Of a stretch of DNA of 15,907 nt, positions 14,301 through 15,907 are shown one piece after another. Under the pieces are notes generated by a model that worked only from the letters and a program-made list of their open reading frames with translations, had not been told where the DNA came from and searched no databases. The position numbers were made by a program, and so were the translations under genes. How positions within the stretch are numbered: position 1 is the first letter of the stretch; every line of letters begins with the position of its first letter. The stretch spans positions 1-15,907 of the forward strand of contig CAMEWZ010000020.1 in the NCBI GenBank assembly GCA_945946745.1. The letters are read 5' to 3'. This stretch comes from an uncultured Clostridia bacterium. GTDB taxonomy: Bacteria; Bacillota; Clostridia; Oscillospirales; Oscillospiraceae.

Positions 14301-15660
14301 CCACGAAGGTCTGGAACCGGTCAAGCTCCTGTCCGTTTTTCAGAATCACCGCGCCAATCTCGATGATCCGGTCATTCCGGGAGGAAAGGCCGGTGGTTTC
14401 CAGGTCAAAGGCCACAAACTCCTGGTCAAAGGTCATATCCTGGGTGCCGTGAACCACGATCCGGTCATCCACATCGTTGACGTAGTAGCCCTCACAGCCA
14501 AAGAGGATCTTGATGACCTCGTCCGTTCCCGCAACCTTAGGCGGCTTTTTTCCTTCCACGGTATGCAGCGCGTCTGTAAAGGACTGGCAGCAGCCGTGGT
14601 CGGTGATGGCGATGGCCCGGTGCCCCCAGGCCGCCGCCTGTTTGATGGCGTCCGCCGTCACCGTCAGCGCGTCCATGTTGGACATGGTGGTATGCAGATG
14701 CAGCTCCACCCGTTTCCTGCCTGGGGCGGTATCCTGGCGCTTGGGCATGGAACCGGGCATCATAGCATAGGGCTTGAGCACCATTTCGTTCTCAAACCGA
14801 TCCTCGATGGGTTTTCCTTGAACCCGCAGGACAGAGCCAACCTGCACATTCTCCAGAATGGGCTTGGCCTCCCCCGCCTCCAAAAAGCGGCTAATTCGGA
14901 CGGAATTGGTGTTGTCCGTCATATCGAATTTGACCACCCAGGCGTTGCGCTTCTTCAGTTCCTTGTGGTCAACATGGAAGACTCTGCCCTCCACAATGAC
15001 CGTCCCCATATCCAGGCTCAGCTCCCGCATGGGAACCGCGCTGCCTCGGAAGGGCTTTCCATAGAATGCTTCACTGGGCGGCGCCGTTTTGACCTCCTGC
15101 TGTTTCGCAGTATGGCCGGAATCCGGCAGCGACCCCAGCATTGAGGTGCGCATGGAGGCCATGGCATCAAACAGCGCCTCCCCCTCCAGCGGCTTTCCCG
15201 CCTCCACAGTGATGGTCACAGGGGCAGCAAATCGCTCCCGCAGCACCGTCTGCACCTGGGGAATCAGTTCCTCCAGCTCCTTTTTGCCGTTGGCGACCAG
15301 GGAAATCGTCAAGTTTTGGCCCTGCCACTGCCATTTGGCTCCAGCAAGGGAACCCCGGGTCATGGGATTGCGGACAACAAACAAATCCCGCAGCTCCTCC
15401 GGCTCGATTTTGGCCAGCTCGCTTTCCGGGTGGGTTGCCGTCAGCGTCAGCTGCCGCAGTCCGTACAGGCTGGCAATCTCCTTGCCAGCCTGGGTCAACA
15501 GCCGCTGGGGGATGTAATTCTGAGTGTGGACAGCCACATGGACGCTGCGCGCCTCCTGGTCGATGTCCGCAGCCATAATGGCCGCCTGAGACAACGCTGC
15601 ACGCAGCGCCTCAGACGGCTGGTAATCCGGAAACATATTGAATAAGTATACTTTTTCCAT
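11347..15660 (-). CDS. polC: DNA polymerase III subunit alpha, PolC type, with built-in proofreading
   Basis: A 1437-residue replicative polymerase of full family length. Domain order: N-terminal region (1-210), OB fold (about 218-300), PHP domain starting RVELHLHTTMSNMDAL (318-332), an inserted DEDDh exonuclease (about 413-575) and then the rest of PHP and the polymerase. Exonuclease residues are intact: D419 and E421 in FDLETTG, HNSDFD (499-504) and HHRAGDDA (556-563). A zinc knuckle uses C908, C913, C926, C935 and C938. PDIDLNFSGEYQ (963-974) carries the polymerase aspartates D964 and D966. The ATG at 15660 has only a weak GGGAAAAAG upstream, and a perfect 24-nt palindrome ends 11 nt before it. 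PolC marks a Firmicutes-type replication machinery. Confidence 0.98.
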   Translation of the reverse strand: MEKVYLFNMFPDYQPSEALRAALSQAAIMAADIDQEARSVHVAVHTQNYIPQRLLTQAGKEIASLYGLRQLTLTATHPESELAKIEPEELRDLFVVRNPMTRGSLAGAKWQWQGQNLTISLVANGKKELEELIPQVQTVLRERFAAPVTITVEAGKPLEGEALFDAMASMRTSMLGSLPDSGHTAKQQEVKTAPPSEAFYGKPFRGSAVPMRELSLDMGTVIVEGRVFHVDHKELKKRNAWVVKFDMTDNTNSVRISRFLEAGEAKPILENVQVGSVLRVQGKPIEDRFENEMVLKPYAMMPGSMPKRQDTAPGRKRVELHLHTTMSNMDALTVTADAIKQAAAWGHRAIAITDHGCCQSFTDALHTVEGKKPPKVAGTDEVIKILFGCEGYYVNDVDDRIVVHGTQDMTFDQEFVAFDLETTGLSSRNDRIIEIGAVILKNGQELDRFQTFVDPERPLERKIVELTGITDEMLKGAPKIEEVLPKFLDFIGGRVLVAHNSDFDTGFIQAECARQGYEYNFTAADTLILSQNLLQHLNKFKLDIVSNALSLPDFNHHRAGDDAMTCGLIMTKLMEKLEQEQDVHTLQAINPAMVSLRSGSRITDRQARHIILFAKNQVGLRNLYHLISDSNLKYFRRVPRIPKSELLQYREGLIIGSACEAGELFQAILDRKSEDELKRIASFYDFLEVQPLANNRFMLDSEKYEAQTDEDLREYNRKIVRLGEELGKPVVATGDVHFLNPEDEVFRHILLATKGFDDADKQMPLYFRTTDDMLNEFSYLGEEKAYEIVVENPNRIADMCETMRPVPHNLFAPKIENSVEDLKSLVYGKFHRLYGDNPPEVFVKRVETELHDIISCHYDVIYMSAQKLVQNSLEHGYLVGSRGSVGSSIVAYMSGITEVNSFQPHYRCPNPKCKYTELNVPSGYNCGADLPDAVCPKCGTKMEKDGFNIPFETFLGFGGDKVPDIDLNFSGEYQAEAHKYCISMFGSSHVFRAGTIGTVAEKTAFGYVKKYLSERGKTASHAEEARLAAGCVGVRRTTGQHPGGLVVIPQENEIWDFCPVQHPADDPNSDQITTHFEYHSMEENLLKLDMLGHDDPTMIRMMEDMTGVDAKTIPLDDKDTMSIFTSSKVLGYEDDPILGPTGAVAIPEFNTRFTRGMLMDTMPTRFDTLVRLSGFSHGTDVWLGNAKDLITSKTATVDSTIGCRDDIMLYLISCGMPEKRSFKIMEAVRKGRGLPDGAEEEMKAAGVPDWYIGSCKKIKYLFPKAHAVAYVMMAFRIAWFKVHHPLPFYAAYFYRRSQKGGFDAVLMTRGMEAVKANIDAIEKNEDATAKDEDLLTTLEVAYEYYLRGFEFLPISIYESHATKFLVKDGKLLPPFVAISGLGESAAWDLMEGRKGKSFLSIEEVAAACPKVSKTHMQMLKEAGAFGDLPDTSQVSFF

Positions 15661-15671
15661 ATCTTTTTCCC

Positions 15672-15695
15672 GGGGGCGATGGATCCATCGCCCCC
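15672..15695. repeat. Perfect 24-nt palindrome next to the polC start
   Basis: Every base from 15672 to 15695 is matched around a centre in GGATCC, with GGGGGCGATG on one side and CATCGCCCCC on the other. In the polC leader RNA it would form a GC-rich hairpin 11 nt from the start codon. It lacks a T-run on either side, so it is not a standard terminator. Confidence 0.85.
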
Positions 15696-15701
15696 TGTAA
15701 T

Positions 15702-15715
15702 CGCATTATAATGCG
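15702..15715. promoter_or_regulatory. Palindrome with TATAAT on both strands, candidate -10 for polC
   Basis: CGCATTATAATGCG is a perfect 14-nt palindrome holding TATAAT on the minus strand (15710-15705) and the plus strand (15707-15712). On the minus strand it is the best -10 candidate for polC, about 45 nt from the ATG, but I find no good -35 at 16-18 nt. Confidence 0.4.
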
Positions 15716-15858
15716 TACGGAACAACGCAAAGCGCCTTGAAAGCCAAGGCTTTCAAGCATTTCGTGCGTTGTTCTGGTGCAAGGATTTTGTGCAAGTTCG
15801 CGCAAAATCCTTACACCTACCGAATGGCATGGTGCGCCATGCCATTCGGATACGCATT
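15710..15858. repeat. Nested inverted-repeat element with four-way-junction shape
   Basis: AATGCGTA (15710-15717) pairs with TACGCATT (15851-15858) and encloses three hairpins. Hairpin A has GAACAACGCA (15720-15729) with TGCGTTGTTC (15765-15774), capped by CTTGAAAGCC (15736-15745) with GGCTTTCAAG (15748-15757). Hairpin B pairs 15776-15793 with 15800-15817 over 18 bp, with one mismatch, one wobble and loop AAGTTC. Hairpin C pairs 15820-15832 with 15837-15849 over 13 bp, perfect, with loop TGCG. The linkers are 2, 1, 2 and 1 nt. No coding sequence, T-run or known RNA family is recognised. Mismatches fall equally on both strands, so the transcribed strand is not indicated. Confidence 0.85.
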
Positions 15859-15875
15859 GATTTCGGTCTGCATTC

Positions 15876-15907
15876 CATAAAAACGGTTTTCAAGAGCCGT
15901 TTTTATG
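15876..15907. repeat. Hairpin running off the window edge
   Basis: CATAAAAACGG (15876-15886) pairs perfectly with CCGTTTTTATG (15897-15907) around a 10-nt loop. The right arm ends at the last base of the window, so the true stem may be longer. The spacer 15859-15875 holds nothing else I recognise. Confidence 0.7.

Noticed and set aside
14053..15144. 363-residue plus-strand open frame opposite polC
   Set aside because: Antisense to the conserved PHP and exonuclease domains of PolC, with no ribosome binding site or recognisable domain.
15611..15805. Short minus-strand frame across the hairpin element before polC
   Set aside because: It overlaps the inverted repeats and the start of polC in another frame and has no ribosome binding site; the open frame is incidental.
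15710..15858. tRNA or tRNA-like gene
   Set aside because: The four-way shape and a GTTCG string are suggestive, but the arms are 13-20 bp with 2-6 nt loops, and there is no 7-bp acceptor stem, anticodon loop or proper T arm.
15710..15858. Integron attC site
   Set aside because: No GTTRRRY core site, no integrase and no cassette gene; attC has one main imperfect hairpin, not three inside a closing stem.

Overview
The window looks like chromosome of a spore-forming, GC-rich Clostridia, most likely in the Oscillospiraceae/Ruminococcaceae. The evidence is a PolC-type DNA polymerase III (restricted to Firmicutes and relatives), two sporulation-linked genes (GerW/YtfJ and a DUF2953/YtfI-type protein), strong AGGAGG-type ribosome binding sites and a gut-anaerobe style FeoAB ferrous iron system. 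The genus assignment is inference; nothing here fixes the species. Most genes lie on the minus strand. The long plus-strand open frames opposite them are shadows.

Layout from left to right. (1) 1-3978, minus strand: scpA, scpB, DUF2953, ytfJ/gerW, a D-Ala-D-Ala carboxypeptidase and rluB (cut by the left edge). This is a compact operon, with TAATG and TGATG junctions and one 53-nt gene overlap, read from a sigma-A promoter at about 4033-4061. It links condensin-like chromosome segregation (ScpAB) with spore and cell-wall functions. (2) 4161-4457, plus strand: a small three-helix membrane protein with its own promoter and terminator, divergent from scpA. (3) 4569-7202, minus strand: feoA, feoB and a FeoB-associated Cys-rich membrane peptide. 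A strong promoter precedes feoA. Three copies of a TTAGC-N4-GCTAA palindrome lie around it, one over the predicted transcription start, one upstream and one between feoA and feoB. (4) 7274-9584, minus strand: pncB (nicotinate phosphoribosyltransferase), a translationally coupled ECF S-component-like membrane protein and a small GIY-YIG protein. (5) 9736-10462, plus strand: an operon of an FlK-like hotdog thioesterase and an unrecognised 106-residue protein, divergent from pncB and closed by a strong bidirectional terminator. (6) 10507-15660, minus strand: udp-type nucleoside phosphorylase downstream of polC.

The genes are mostly housekeeping; the unexplained structure is between them. The last 250 bases upstream of polC hold a set of nested inverted repeats. 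An 8-bp closing stem encloses three long hairpins with linkers of only 1-2 nt (a four-way-junction shape). It is flanked by a fourth hairpin that runs off the window edge and by a perfect 24-nt palindrome 11 nt from the polC start. Separately, two intergenic elements (1535-1600 and 7574-7629) share one architecture: 7-nt units beginning AGT, a short spacer, then 7-nt units ending ACT. Each directly abuts the stop codon of a minus-strand gene. These two element classes and the feo operators are the most promising targets. No CRISPR array, tRNA, rRNA, transposase, phage gene or defence system is visible.
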